A stretch of DNA of 64,000 nucleotides from Diphasiastrum complanatum (lineage: Eukaryota > Streptophyta > Lycopodiopsida > Lycopodiales > Lycopodiaceae), in assembly GCA_029204225.1 (NCBI GenBank), contig CM055100.1, positions 50,145,083 through 50,209,082 of the forward strand, given 5' to 3'. Below, in pieces: positions 1-10,251 of this stretch; the first letter of the stretch is position 1, and every line of letters starts with the position of its first letter. The position numbers and the translations under genes were made by a program. Below the pieces are notes generated by a model that ran no database searches, was not told the DNA's origin, and saw only the letters and a list, made by a program, of their open reading frames with translations.

Positions 1-510
1 GCCTTTTTCCTGCCCCCATTTCCTAGAAGCTACCACCGTCTGATTGTACACTCGTGTGATCCAAATGGCATCCTCCAACGAGTTCAAAGAATGGCGCTTG
101 CATTCATTTTGAAAGTCTGCTGGCAACCCATTCACAAATTGCCACTCAGCGTACTTTTTGGGAAAATGCAGCACTTTAATCAGGAGGTCCATGAACTCTT
201 GGACGTATGTGTCCAAGTCACGCAACCCCATCTTGAGCTCAACGAAATGCCGATACGAGCCAGCTGCTTGAACTTCTTGTCCGCTGAAAAAACTTCTGGC
301 TAGAATTCTAAGTGTGACGAGGATGCCGCATCATGCTTAAACGATAGAAATTTAATTTGCTCATCTCGCTGTTTGTTACTCTGGTGGATTTCTAACAGTG
401 CTTTGCTTATCACATCCAAAATAGATGGCGGATCGTTGTCCGGGCTTCCCACACTTCGTACCGGTGATGGAATTCCCTCACCAAACAATTCTTGTTGCAT
501 GTCGGCCATA
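1..510 (-). pseudogene. Ty3/gypsy-type gag fragment
   Basis: Read right to left, the segment 510-303 encodes a start-like MADMQQELFGEGIPS region and ends at a stop (300-302). A shifted frame then continues to the window edge with YRHFVELKMGLRDLDTYVQ and VNGLPADFQNECKRHS, which has the look of the retrotransposon gag domain (variable head, then R.F..LK.G..S...Y...F). At least one frameshift breaks it, and it runs out of the window at base 1. The upstream leader, primer site and LTR at higher coordinates fit a minus-strand element. Confidence 0.65.
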
Positions 511-1463
511 AGTGCCAACACAACAGAAAATTTCCATGAGAAGTGTGAAAACTGTCCAAAACCCCACAACACTGAATATGCTGGTAATGCTAACAAAGCA
601 AAATAATACCCATATTCGGTGGGACAAGCAAACCTTATAAAACTTATCCATGCACAGCATTCAAAAAACAACAAAAAACCAATTTTCATTGTTGTGGCAC
701 ACACAAGGGTCTCCCCGAACTCATGCGTAAATTTTTTTCTTTTAGAACCCCTAAAAAAAACCATTCATGCCTTATAAGAACAACCCCCGCCCCCCCCCCT
801 CCCTCTCTCGAACTAGCATAATTTTTCGCAGGTCAATCACAGATCATCTACAGAGAAAGCCGACCAGCACATGGATAGCTTCAGACAGCCTAACACAAAT
901 CAAGAATGGCTTCATTTCCACATGCAATCCTTTGCATTTCCAGAAAAAAGCACACACACAGATTGGAGAACAGCCACATGAAACTTTGATAGTCAACATA
1001 CTGATTTCAGTCTATTCCACAGCTTTTCTTGGTTTTACTAGAAGCTTTCAGGTTTACAGGTTTATACACAATTCACAGAATTCGGAGCATAATCTACATG
1101 CATGCAATCAGCTCAAATTCCAACCCCATTCCATTCCATACCAAGCCTAGTTTTTACAAATCATTTTGCAGTAGCTTCAACCACACTTCCATCCCGGAAA
1201 TCAACTTTTTGAAACCACATGCAACCATTGATTTGCACCAAACTAAGAACTGGAACACCAAAATCAGAAACCACCATTTCATGTACAAATCGGAACCAAA
1301 ATCATGCAAACAATCCTAAAAATTGTACCAAATCGATTCAACCAAAATAAGGCAGAACACCTACTTGGAAGACCACCGATTTGACGAAATTTTCTGGATT
1401 TTCGTTGGCACAATTCCACCACGCGTTGGTCCACACCGAGCCGCTCACAAGCTCCGATTGGTT
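511..1463 (-). other. Non-coding leader of the minus-strand LTR element
   Basis: About 950 bases between the primer site at 1464-1475 and the gag start. It has no credible reading frame and one C-rich tract near 786-798. Its position matches the 5' leader that carries packaging signals in LTR elements; no motif can be named. Confidence 0.5.
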
Positions 1464-1475
1464 GCTCTGATACCA
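1464..1475 (-). other. tRNA-Met primer binding site
   Basis: The minus strand reads TGGTATCAGAGC, complementary to the 3' end of plant initiator tRNA-Met, and continues AAC. It lies 6 bases inside a CA dinucleotide that would end the LTR, so it sets both the element's orientation and its 5' LTR edge. Confidence 0.8.
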
Positions 1476-1481
1476 ATAAAA

Positions 1482-1930
1482 TGTCCCCCAAGACCTCCAA
1501 TCAGGATTGAGCGCCAAGAACACAGTAAGGGAGTGCAGTGGACAAAACCGTCCCAACCAAACCTAGATCGTCCGATCTAGCCCTTGAGCACTAGGGAGTA
1601 TGGCAAATCACAATGATAGTAAGCGCTTACCAATCCGACAGCATAACGGCCGCAGACACTCAATGGTCCTTATGGACACGGGTGAGGGTATATATAGAGA
1701 GTAGCACCCACCTTGTCTACCCATGCACCGAATCCACATGTAAGCGTGCTATCGCTTAACTCCCATGCATGTCCACTGCATGTAGGTACCCCTAACCCAT
1801 AATAGCAAAGACCCATGCATAGACACAGTGCATGTATATCCTATCCCATACTAGGATGCAACACACATGCCTATACCACATGCAGGCATAGCCCATGGTC
1901 CTACTCAGCTATTATCCAGATTATCCGGAT
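1482..1930 (-). repeat. 5' LTR (outer edge approximate)
   Basis: The inner edge is set by the primer site. A TATATATA tract at about 1689-1696 could serve as the U3 promoter. The outer edge is uncertain because a LINE copy begins at about 1936. No partner LTR is in the window. Confidence 0.5.
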
Positions 1931-1935
1931 TAGGC

Positions 1936-3418
1936 CTGGCCCCTACGTCTAAGACAGCCGGCTGTGGACTTTTGCAAAGCTTTTGACTCTTTTCCGAGAC
2001 ATCTCCTTTTCCAGAGATTATCTTCACTTGGCTTTACAGAGGAGACTATTGCTGCGATCATCACTTTATATGAGCGAGTTCTGGCACGTTTCAAAGATGG
2101 TAGCGGCTGGTCCCCGCTGATACATTCTAAGCAAAGCTGTCCCTTATCACCCACTCTCTTTACACTGTATATTTTTTATCTCGAGTAGATTATTCGCGGG
2201 GAAGGTGGAGAGGGCTGTCCCTTAGCAGACATATTATCCCCATTCTCTTATATGCTGATGATGTGGTTCTTCTCTCATCCTCTGCAGCTGGTTTACAGAG
2301 ACACCTTTTTGCTTTACATCGCTTTTGTCAGCTTTGGAGATTGATAGTTAACACTAAGAAGACCAAGATTATGGTGTTCAACACTAATAGACAACATATG
2401 AGAGATGTGGTATTCTACTATGACGGACTGTCGATTGAGATTGTGACCTCTTACACCTATTTGGGAGTACTTTTCTCTAGTCCACTACTCACATTTCGTC
2501 TAGCAGCCCTCACTAGGCTCCGGAAGGGGGATTCCGCTCTTGTTCATATGGAGAGATTCTGTACCACATACTATGTGCAGGACCCTGCTACCAGATGCTT
2601 ACTATTCTCTGCTACTGTCTCCCCAGTTGTTCTATACTCTGTTGAGACTTGGCGCCCTGATTTATCATGTGACACATGGAGGGATCTTACTCGTATCCAG
2701 GTTCTCATGCTCAGCAGGATGATTCGGGCTAAGCCCTCGGTGCCACATGATATTAGACTAGCGGAGTTTGCTTCCCCTCCCTTGATTATCGGTGCTATGT
2801 TCCAGATCATTACCTTTCTTCACAGGATATCAGATTTGGATACTTCCAAATACATTGTTTGCTTCCCCTCCCTTGATTATCGGTGCTATGTTCCAGATCA
2901 TTACCTTTCTTCACAGGATATCAGATTTGGATACTTCCAAATACATTGTTGCTGCTCTCGCTTCATCCCATACCATTGCTGGTCAGGGAGCTAAGCGTTC
3001 TTGGTATGGTAGTGTCTCAGCCCTTCTTCAGACTTGGGGATTATCTGCACTTGATCTTCCGAGCGGGACCCATGCTTATATCAAACAACAGATTTACCAG
3101 AGCTACATACGCACTATATGGTCACAGCCTAATCCTGATAGGGTCAAGATACATTTCTACGGCACAAATCTATTATGGCTGGATGCTACGGGCATTCCTA
3201 TCCTTCCAGCATATCTTACACAACCGCTATCTTTTGGTCTGAGATTCCGTATGGGGCAGCTTCGAGTCTCTTCTCATCAACTTGCTATCGAGACAAGTAG
3301 ATACATAGACACCCCCAGATTGCAGAGGATATGTCAGTTTTGCTCTCTTCAGGAGGTGGAGGATGAGTTTCATTTCATCTGTCGTTGTCCAGTATATTAT
3401 GAGATAAAGGGCGATACC
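1936..3418 (+). pseudogene. LINE reverse transcriptase, copy 1 (5'-truncated, frameshifted)
   Basis: Starts inside the RT palm with VDFCKAFDSFPRHLLFQ, then CPLSPTLF, the catalytic box as YADDVVLLS (from about 2251) and the thumb/connection, ending with a C-terminal zinc-finger-like CQFC...HFICRCP motif. An in-frame stop follows FYLE (about 2188), frames change near 2250, and a 91-bp tandem duplication (2767-2948) breaks the frame again. The 5' half with the endonuclease is missing, as is usual after incomplete target-primed reverse transcription. There is no tail: copy 2 follows directly at about 3419. Confidence 0.85.
2767..2948 (+). repeat. Tandem duplication, 2 x 91 bp, inside LINE copy 1
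   Basis: Bases 2767-2857 are repeated at 2858-2948 with no difference that I can see. 91 is not a multiple of 3, so the duplication shifts the reading frame. High identity suggests it is recent relative to the LINE's other damage. Confidence 0.92.
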
Positions 3419-5222
3419 ATTGCATACTACATCAGCTTGGCTTTTCTGACTCTATTCTCGCGGCAATGGTTGCTCTGTATGAGAGATTTCTAGCACGTAT
3501 TCGGCTAGGTACTGATTTGTCTTCTCCCATCCGTAGCACTGTTGGTGTCAAGCAAGGTTGTCCATTGTCCCCTCAGTTGTTTGCACTTTATATTGATGAC
3601 CTTGAGTGCCTCATTTGTGAAGAAGGTGGAGATGGTTGCCCACTGGCTCATTTGCTCATCCCCATTCTGCTTTATGCTGATGACATTGTTTTGCTTTCTC
3701 CCTCACCAGAAGGGTTGCAGTGTCACTTACAGGTCTTACATCGGTTTTGTGTTGCTTGGGGTCTCTTTGTTAACTTAAAAAAGACAAAGATCATGACTTT
3801 CAACTCCAATCGACAAAGCCTCACAATAATCAATTCTCCTATGACGGCCACGAAGTTGACATTGTTGCCTCTTATACTTACTTGCGAGTCCTGTTTACTG
3901 CGCCCCTTCTTGGTTTCCGCTAGGCTGCATTTGTTCACATTTCCTCCGGTCTTTTAGCATTGGTCCAGTTCGAGCGTGGTGGTACAATGAATCATATTTT
4001 TGATCCCGCTACTAGATGCCAGTTGTTTCACACACGGGTGGTTCCAGCAGTGATGTATGCCTCCGAGATCTGGTTGCCAGACTGGGCAGGCATTTCCCGC
4101 ATTCAAGCCATTGTTGGGTCGCATGATACGTGCCAAGACTACCACCCCTCACGATATCCTATGTGTTGAGTTTGCTACTCCTCCGATCATCCTTGAGGGC
4201 TTTTTCCTCCTTATTCTTTTTCTTCAACGGATTCCAGAGATTCGTGTATCTCACCCAGGCTGACCTCTTACGACATCTGGGCATCTCTATCATGGATCTT
4301 CCTCATGGTACGCATTCATATATCCGAGGCTATTTATTCCGTCGATATATAAAGCAGACTTGGAGCTCCCTCCCATCTTCCCGCATTCGACTGAGCTATT
4401 ACCAGACACACTTCCTCTCTCTGGATCCTTCTGGTTTGCCATTGTTGCCGCTCTATCTCTCACAGCCCCTATCACACGACCTGCGCTATCGTCTTGGGCA
4501 GTTGCGCATTTCCTCTCATCAGCTTGCTATTGAGGCCGGTCGTGCATGGGATATCCCCCAGGAGCGTCGTCTATGTCGCTTGTGCTCGTTACAGGAGGTG
4601 GAAGATGAAGCCCATTTCCTCCTCAGATGTCCATTGTATTATGAGATACTGAGGAGGTATTATTGTCTCTTTCGCGATGGCCTGCATACACTTCACAGTT
4701 TTGTCTCCTATCCTAATGCTCGTTGCTTGGGACTTCTTGTTCGTGAGATGCTTACTCTCCGTCAGTCTCATATGCCTGTACCAGATCACCTGGGGTTAGA
4801 CTCCCAACAGCTGCTTCTCACTAGCTTCGTCCGGACTCGAGCACATGCTGATGACTCCGATGATGAGATTTCTATCCTTGTGCCACCGTGGAAAAAGCCC
4901 AAATGTAGCTGCCACTTGCCTCCATCAGGGCCCACTATACACTCCACTCAACAGACACTTCACACTTACTTTCGTTGATATGTACATATTCTCCACCTGG
5001 CCCGGGTTGTGGGCATTTGTACTTTTTCTGTAGTTCTTCTGTTATAACTTATACATGGCCCGAGTTGTGGGCTTATTTCAGTTTTGCTTTGTTCTACTTC
5101 CATTTGTAGCTAGTTTCTAGCATTTTACGACCACATCCTCCTATGGATGATGCTCCCACTGTTGCTTGTACATATTTTCTTTTTGGTCTTATGCACTCAT
5201 GGGTGCCCAAAAGACGTTAATA

Positions 5223-5275
<53 letters not shown>
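3419..5275 (+). pseudogene. LINE reverse transcriptase, copy 2, with 3' UTR and (CT)n tail
   Basis: Begins within the RT domain with SDSILAAMVALYERFLAR, then VKQGCPLSPQLFALYIDDLE, the catalytic box YADDIVLLS (about 3675), breaks near 3840-3960, and a long open C-terminal part (4130-4978) that ends with the zinc-finger-like CRLCSLQEVEDEAHFLLRC. The 3' UTR (4979-5225) closes with AAAGACGTTAATAAA and passes straight into 50 bases of CT repeat. It is closer to the LINE consensus motifs than copy 1 but lacks the endonuclease half. Catalytic residues are present, yet the frame breaks make it non-functional. Confidence 0.85.
5226..5275 (+). repeat. (CT)25 microsatellite forming the LINE tail
   Basis: An uninterrupted CT run starting one base after the AATAAA of LINE copy 2. 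Its position indicates that it is the element's 3' tail or lies at the integration site. Confidence 0.95.
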
Positions 5276-5278
<3 letters not shown>

Positions 5279-5555
5279 GCGATGGCTGCTACTGCTGATC
5301 TCTGCTCCTCCATCGCTGCTACCTTCTAGCCGCCTGCTACCAGCGTGCTCCATTGATGGCTCCACACAAGAGGGGGGGGAGGTAATTTCCCCCACGCTCC
5401 ATCGCGCCCTGCTGGCCCAGAAACAGCCATTGTATCTGCGCACCCTGCACCGCGTCCTTCTGGTCGGGAATCCATCTCCATCGCTGCTGTGTACCTGCCC
5501 CTGTACCTGCTGCCCCAGAATCCATCTCCATCGCTATTGTACATGCTCCTGTTGT

Positions 5556-6456
5556 ACCTGCTTCAGGTGGAATCAACGCATCTGCATCTAGAATCGCATC
5601 TTCTATTCCGGTTGCAATCCCTATTTCTCCGTCAGATCCTCTTCTCACTAATAGTGAATCCATTCTAGCCGACCCTTTGACCCCGAATACCCTAGAAGAG
5701 GAATCACCTATGCCTCCAGCCTTTATGATCTCCGTCATTCGTGCAGGTCAGTTACGATCATATGAATATCTCAACGACCATCGAAAAACACTTCTTTCTC
5801 TTGAAGCTACGATCCAAGCTGTGCAATCTCACCTTTAGAAACTAGATTCGTCTATCGCAGATCTCAAGAAAGAAGTTACAACCATCAAAATCGAAGCTTC
5901 CTCTCATTCGACTACGTCAGCTAAGATCCAACAGCTTGAAAGTCAAGTGGAACAGCATCATACCGCTGTCCGATCCTGGGCAGATGTGCTTAAAGGTCCT
6001 AATACTACTGTTCTATCACCTCCATCTTCTTTTATCTCGGCTACGTTCACCGAGAGCCGTTTGCGAGAGCAAAAGGCTCTTAATATCTGAGTCAGAGGTA
6101 TTACGAACTCCCATGATGCTGTTGGTGAAGCTAAAAAGTTTCTTGACAAGAGTCTTCAACACCACCACAAGGATATGGATACTGCATGGCGACCTAAGAA
6201 AGACCCAGACACTCTTGTCATACGGTTTGCATATGCAACTGGCCATCATGAAGTGCTAGGGAAGAGATCTACACTGCGGGGGACTACGATATACCTGGAT
6301 GAAGACCTTACTTTCATTCACGTTCAAGAATAGAGAAAGGCAAAATAGGAGGCTATAACAAATGGAAAGCGGCTGATCTATAAGGATGGTACCATTCGCT
6401 TTATAGATATTAAAATTGTTGCTACTAATGAGATGTCTGAGATTATTCAGAGTTAG
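5556..6456 (+). pseudogene. LINE ORF1 protein, copy A (in-frame stops)
   Basis: Aligns with the intact copy at 7273-8232: SPSDPLLTNSES, a coiled-coil-like segment, SAKIQQLESQVEQHHTAV, SWADVLKG, AWRPKKDPDTLVIRF and IYLDEDLTFIHVQE. In-frame stops occur near 5837, 6088, 6330 and 6346. The loss of function is therefore by point changes, not by rearrangement. Confidence 0.8.
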
Positions 6457-6657
6457 TGTGAGAGTTAGAGCACTGAAGAGATGCCAGTTGAATCTATAAA
6501 TGGTCTTCGTACCATATAATCCTGGACACTATCCTCTTCTTAGTTAGATTGTTTTTCAGTTATGTTGGTTGACGGCACTGCTCCGTCTTGAGTCCACTTT
6601 ACCTGATGTACTTGCTCGTCTTATACACCTTCTGGCATGGAAAAGACGTTAATAAAG

Positions 6658-6681
6658 CTTCTTCTTCTTCTTCTTCTTCTT

Positions 6682-6740
<59 letters not shown>
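6658..6740 (+). repeat. (CTT)n-(CT)n compound microsatellite tail
   Basis: Begins within the GCTT that follows AATAAA of copy A: about eight CTT units, then about 27 CT units. It is the tail of copy A. Confidence 0.95.
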
Positions 6741-6743
<3 letters not shown>

Positions 6744-7050
6744 GCACATGGTATTACCCTATATTCGCTTTTCGAAATGATATGAAATGGTTTTTCCCTT
6801 ATGGTACTACACCAACGTAAAATGCCTTACCTTGCTAAACTTAGTAACATGGCCCCTAAGGAGTTTTTTTTAAATTCTAGCCTTTTGGTGGGAAACTTGG
6901 TTTTCATCGAACGGCTATGATCAACGCACATGATAGGGATTCAATCTAACGGTGTGCATCTTCAAGCAACCGGTGCACTAAGGAGTACTAAAAATTCTGT
7001 GAAACGGAAGATGACTACAGCCCTAAGTTTCACTCTTCCTGCTATCTCCC
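6741..7050. other. Spacer, nothing recognised
   Basis: About 310 bases between two ORF1-only units. No reading frame or repeat could be assigned. Confidence 0.5.
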
Positions 7051-7272
7051 TCTCTCTCTCTCTCTCGCGGATCTGGGCGCCAGCGGATCTCCATGGCCTA
7101 GCGATGGCTGTCCTCCATCGCCCTTCCTCCATCGCACTTGCTCCATCTGCTAGCGGATCTGCTGGCCTCCATCACATGCACCTGTCCTCCATCGCTCATC
7201 TGTTGGCTCCCTGATCTGCTGGCTCCATCGCACCTTGTTGTCCCTCATCGTTGATCTGCTGAATCCCTCATA

Positions 7273-8232
7273 ATGCCACGTCGCAAAGGAGTCGTTGCCA
7301 CCACTTTTGAACCATCCTCTGTCTCCAACAATGCTTCAACATCTTCCTTACAGCCAGATCCACCTACCCCTCCTCCTTCTATGTCTGTTGTGGTTCCTAT
7401 CTCTCCATCAAACCCTATTCTTGACAATAGTGAAACTACTGTAGCTATTCCCTTGACTCCAAACACTCCAAAAGCATCTGTTTCTCTCCCTCCATATGCA
7501 TTGGTCAAACTTCTTCGGGATGATCAACTCCGTCTAAACAATGACAGAGAGCAACTGGCTTCTCATGATTCCCTACTTCTAGTGGTGCAATCGCATCTTC
7601 AGAAGTTGGATACTTCCATTCAAGAACTCAAGAACGAAGTTACAGTTATTAAAAGTGAAGCCTCTTCCCAAATCGCTACTTCGGCAAAAATCCAGCAACT
7701 CGAAAATCAGGTGGAACAACACCATACGGCTGTCCAGTCATGGGCAGATGTGCTTAAAGGTTCGTCTCCAATTATCTCTCCACCTCCGCCTTCACCTTCG
7801 CTTATCTCAGCCACGTTCACCAAGAGTCATCTGCGAGAGCATAAAGCTCTCAATGCTCGTGTTAGAGGTATTCCGAACTCTCAAAATGTTGTTGCAAAAG
7901 CTGAGAAATTTTTGGAAGGAGATCTTCAACACCATAGCAAAGGAATGGAAACTGCCTGGCGACCTAAGAAGGACCTAGATACTCTTGTCATCCGTTTCAC
8001 ACCTGTGTCCCACCGGCGTGAAGTTCTTGGGAAGAGATTCAAATTGCGGGAAACCAAAATCTACCTGGACGAAGATCTTACCTTCATCCAAGTTCAAGAA
8101 CGTAAGAAGGCAAGACAAGAAGCTCTATCAACTGGCAAATGGCTTATCTATTGTGATGGTATTATCAGACTGGTAGATCGAAAGCCTATAGTTAATGATA
8201 ATTCTGAGATAGAATTTGAGATAGAGAAATGA
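7273..8232 (+). CDS. LINE ORF1-like nucleic-acid-binding protein, 319 aa
   Basis: The longest intact TE reading frame here. Seen: a Pro/Ser/Thr-rich N terminus (about 1-80); a coiled-coil-like region with regular Leu/Gln/Glu (about 85-155, including AKIQQLENQVEQHHTAV); a linker SWADVLKGSS; a central part with ARVRGIPNSQNVVAKAEKFL that could be RRM-like; and a C-terminal segment TLVIRFTPVSHRREVLGKRF...IYLDEDLTFIQVQERKKARQ, typical of LINE ORF1 C-terminal domains. In known LINEs this protein coats the RNA as a trimer. Start chosen at the first ATG, after a leader that copy A shares. Assignment to ORF1 is from these features and the LINE-type 3' end. Confidence 0.75.
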   Translation: MPRRKGVVATTFEPSSVSNNASTSSLQPDPPTPPPSMSVVVPISPSNPILDNSETTVAIPLTPNTPKASVSLPPYALVKLLRDDQLRLNNDREQLASHDSLLLVVQSHLQKLDTSIQELKNEVTVIKSEASSQIATSAKIQQLENQVEQHHTAVQSWADVLKGSSPIISPPPPSPSLISATFTKSHLREHKALNARVRGIPNSQNVVAKAEKFLEGDLQHHSKGMETAWRPKKDLDTLVIRFTPVSHRREVLGKRFKLRETKIYLDEDLTFIQVQERKKARQEALSTGKWLIYCDGIIRLVDRKPIVNDNSEIEFEIEK

Positions 8233-8413
8233 AGAGATGTCCAGTTGAACATTTAAATGGTCTACATACCATATAATCCTGGCTATATGACTCTCTTCCT
8301 AGTTTGTTTGTTTGTTTTTTCTGCTTTGACGGCACTGATCCGTCTTGTGTCCAACTTAGTTGATGTACTTGTTCGTATTATATGCCTTTGGCATGGGAAA
8401 GACATTAATAAAG

Positions 8414-8440
8414 CTTTCTTTCTTTCTTTCTTTCTCTCTT
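8414..8440 (+). repeat. (TTTC)n tail of copy B
   Basis: Four to five TTTC units directly after ATTAATAAAGC. This is a third tail type on the same 3' terminus. Confidence 0.9.
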
Positions 8441-8974
8441 GCTTTAGCTCTCTTGGCTTGCTTCTCTACTGCTGCCATTTCTGCTTGGATGAGAAGAAAC
8501 CTATGAAAGCTTGTGAAAGAGTAATCGTGTGAACGTTTCTGGAATCAAAGGTAAGAAGCTATCGATGGTTTGGCTTTGTGATTACTTACATTGGAAGGTA
8601 TGCATCTCTTAGCTTTGTTGTGTAGGGAATGAACTCACGAAATATTGTGATAATCATCGATTGCTACTATACTTTTGCCTCCAAATACGTGGTGGAGGCC
8701 TCTACAAGTAGGCACTGGCTCTAACACAGCCGTGAACATAGCCACAAGTATGAGATGCAACCTTTCATACTGTTTATTGTCTCTTGACAGCGAACTAGTG
8801 CATAGTGTTTACTATCAGTAGTGTACACATAAACTACACCATATACTTTGGTGGATGTGGCCAGCGAAAATCAAGAAGGTCAGTGGGCCGCTGTCTCATT
8901 CCACTAGATTTGCGCAATAGTTGTTGATAATGCGCTATGCCACATGCTTTGCTCTGGTTTTCAAAAAATGCTCA
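8441..8974. other. Spacer, nothing recognised
   Basis: About 530 bases. No coding or repeat signal could be assigned with confidence. Confidence 0.4.
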
Positions 8975-9017
8975 GGGGGTCGGGGGGGCGGTAGCCCCCC
9001 GGTGGGGGGTTTGGGGG
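8975..9017 (+). other. G-rich tract with quadruplex and hairpin potential
   Basis: Runs of 5, 7, 6 and 5 G separated by short spacers, with a C6 run able to pair with a G run. It lies immediately upstream of the Helitron coding relic and inside the same reading frame. Confidence 0.7.
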
Positions 9018-9850
9018 TTGTCACGCCAGAGCACGTGCGTGGCAATGCCATGTATAGAACGCGGGAGTTGGAGTCTAGGTCAGAGAGGAAAGCATAGATT
9101 AGATCGGAGGAGAAGAGCGAAGAGGAGGCTTCTCCCTCATGAGTTGGAGCAGGTTCATCAGGGTGTTCATAGGGATGTAGTTGATTCAGCCACCATTGCG
9201 AGTATTGATGATGACACTCCTCTTGGAGTATATGTTGGTTTGCCTATAAAAGGGTTAGAGTTTGAGGAGGATGTTACACCGAGCAGTTTGGGCGGGTCGA
9301 TCACACAGGTCTGCTCACCTATGAGAGGAGTAGAGTCAAGAGAGGCGATTTTGTTGACGTCTTTAGGTGCAGATTCAACTTTTGTAGAGGTGGTTACGCC
9401 CGAGCAGATGCGTAACCACCCGTCGTATAGGACACCTGAGGCCGAGTCTAGATCAGCTAGGACTAAAAGGTTGAGGCGTAGATACTATGCGAAGAGGAGG
9501 TTATTAGGTAGGGGTGGTTCACTTGCACGCTGTGTTACGCCCGAGGAGGTGCGTAATCACCCGTCATATAGGACTCCAGAGGCAGAGTCTAGATCAGCTA
9601 GAGCTAGACGACAAGGGCGTAGATTTCAAGCGAAGAGGAGAGCTCTAGATAGGGTTGGTAGGTTATTTGAGGTGGGCAGATCGCCCCTGACTCCATCCCA
9701 TCATGATTTGGGATGGATGGAGTTTGCATGTGGTTGTTGTTCGGCCTTGCGATGAAAAGCAAAAAGGAATAGCCAAATCTGTTGCATGAAAGGCAAGGTG
9801 CGTTTGCCTTTGATGCCATCACCCCCTTTGTGCTTCTTTTGACATGTGCC
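9018..9850 (+). pseudogene. Helitron protein N-terminal region, copy 1
   Basis: Three Arg-rich repeats of the form VTPEEVRNHPSYRTPEAESR followed by R..RRR.AKRR (about 9018-9140, 9390-9510, 9530-9650), then a Helitron-type zinc motif: FACGCCSALR, an in-frame stop, KAKRNSQICCMKGKVRLPLM. The C..C..ALR...ER...CC..GKV.LP pattern is characteristic of plant Helitron replication proteins. The Rep nuclease part that should follow is absent; the sequence jumps to the helicase at about 9873. The Arg-rich repeats presumably bind nucleic acid. Decayed. Confidence 0.72.
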
Positions 9851-9872
9851 CCTTCCGACCCGTTGGAGCTCT

Positions 9873-10251
9873 GAAGGAGCATAGAGCCGCATTTAGTTGA
9901 GGATTATGTGCATGAGTTGGGACAGCCAATAACATGCGAGACCATTTCTATGAGTCGGGTTTTAGTAGACAGAGCTATTCTTGATGTGGAGTCACACATG
10001 CAGGCAGCTGAAAAGTCGTTGGTGAATTTTGGGTTTAGGGTCCCCGATGTCAATTTTGGTTCATCTCCATTGTTTCGCGAGGAGATGTTTGTCGACGAGA
10101 ACCCTTCAAAGGTTGAAGTTGACATCAAGAGATTAAACGTGGATCAGCAAAAGACTTTTGACCGTGTAGTACGTGAGCATGTTGTTCGGAGAGTGGGTGG
10201 AGTGTTTTCTGTAGATGGTCCGGGTGGTACAGGCAAGATGCACCTGTGTAG
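9873..10251 (+). pseudogene. Helitron PIF1-like helicase fragment
   Basis: Frame from about 9873: VEDYVHELGQPITCETISMS, then FVDENPSKVEVDIKRLNVDQ, QKTFDRVV and the Walker A box VDGPGGTGKMHLC (about 10211-10250). Helitron helicases have GPGGTGKT; here the catalytic Thr after Lys is Met. The downstream helicase motifs are missing because a foreign segment from the Helitron N-terminal region follows Walker A. Supports a rolling-circle transposon origin for the locus. Confidence 0.8.

Larger units (their letters stand above)
5276..6740 (+). mobile_element. ORF1-only LINE-related unit, copy A
   Basis: Unit of GC-rich 5' leader with repeated CTCCATCGC words, a broken ORF1 (about 5556-6456), a 3' UTR and a tail. 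Its 3' UTR matches copy B base for base over long stretches and ends GGAAAAGACGTTAATAAAG followed by (CTT)n and (CT)n. No reverse transcriptase lies between ORF1 and the 3' end. This resembles half-L1 elements, which carry ORF1 only and move with enzymes supplied in trans; that mode is inference here. Confidence 0.75.
7051..8440 (+). mobile_element. ORF1-only LINE-related unit, copy B (complete-looking)
   Basis: Starts in a short CT run followed by GCGGATCTGGGCGCC, has a leader of about 200 bases with repeated CTCCATCGC and ATCTGCTGGC words, an open ORF1 (7273-8232), a 3' UTR of about 180 bases and the terminus GGGAAAGACATTAATAAAG followed by (TTTC)n. As in copy A there is no ORF2. The intact frame suggests a younger insertion than copy A. 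Confidence 0.78.

Noticed and set aside
300-764. 154-residue minus-strand frame with hydrophobic segments
   Set aside because: Only its C-terminal third resembles a gag start; the hydrophobic part lies in the leader and appears to be chance.
5166-5591. Open frames of 80-140 residues made of Ser-Leu repeats across the CT microsatellite
   Set aside because: They are translations of (CT)n and flanking low-complexity DNA, with no conserved motif. The same applies at 10604-11023 and 35835-36258.
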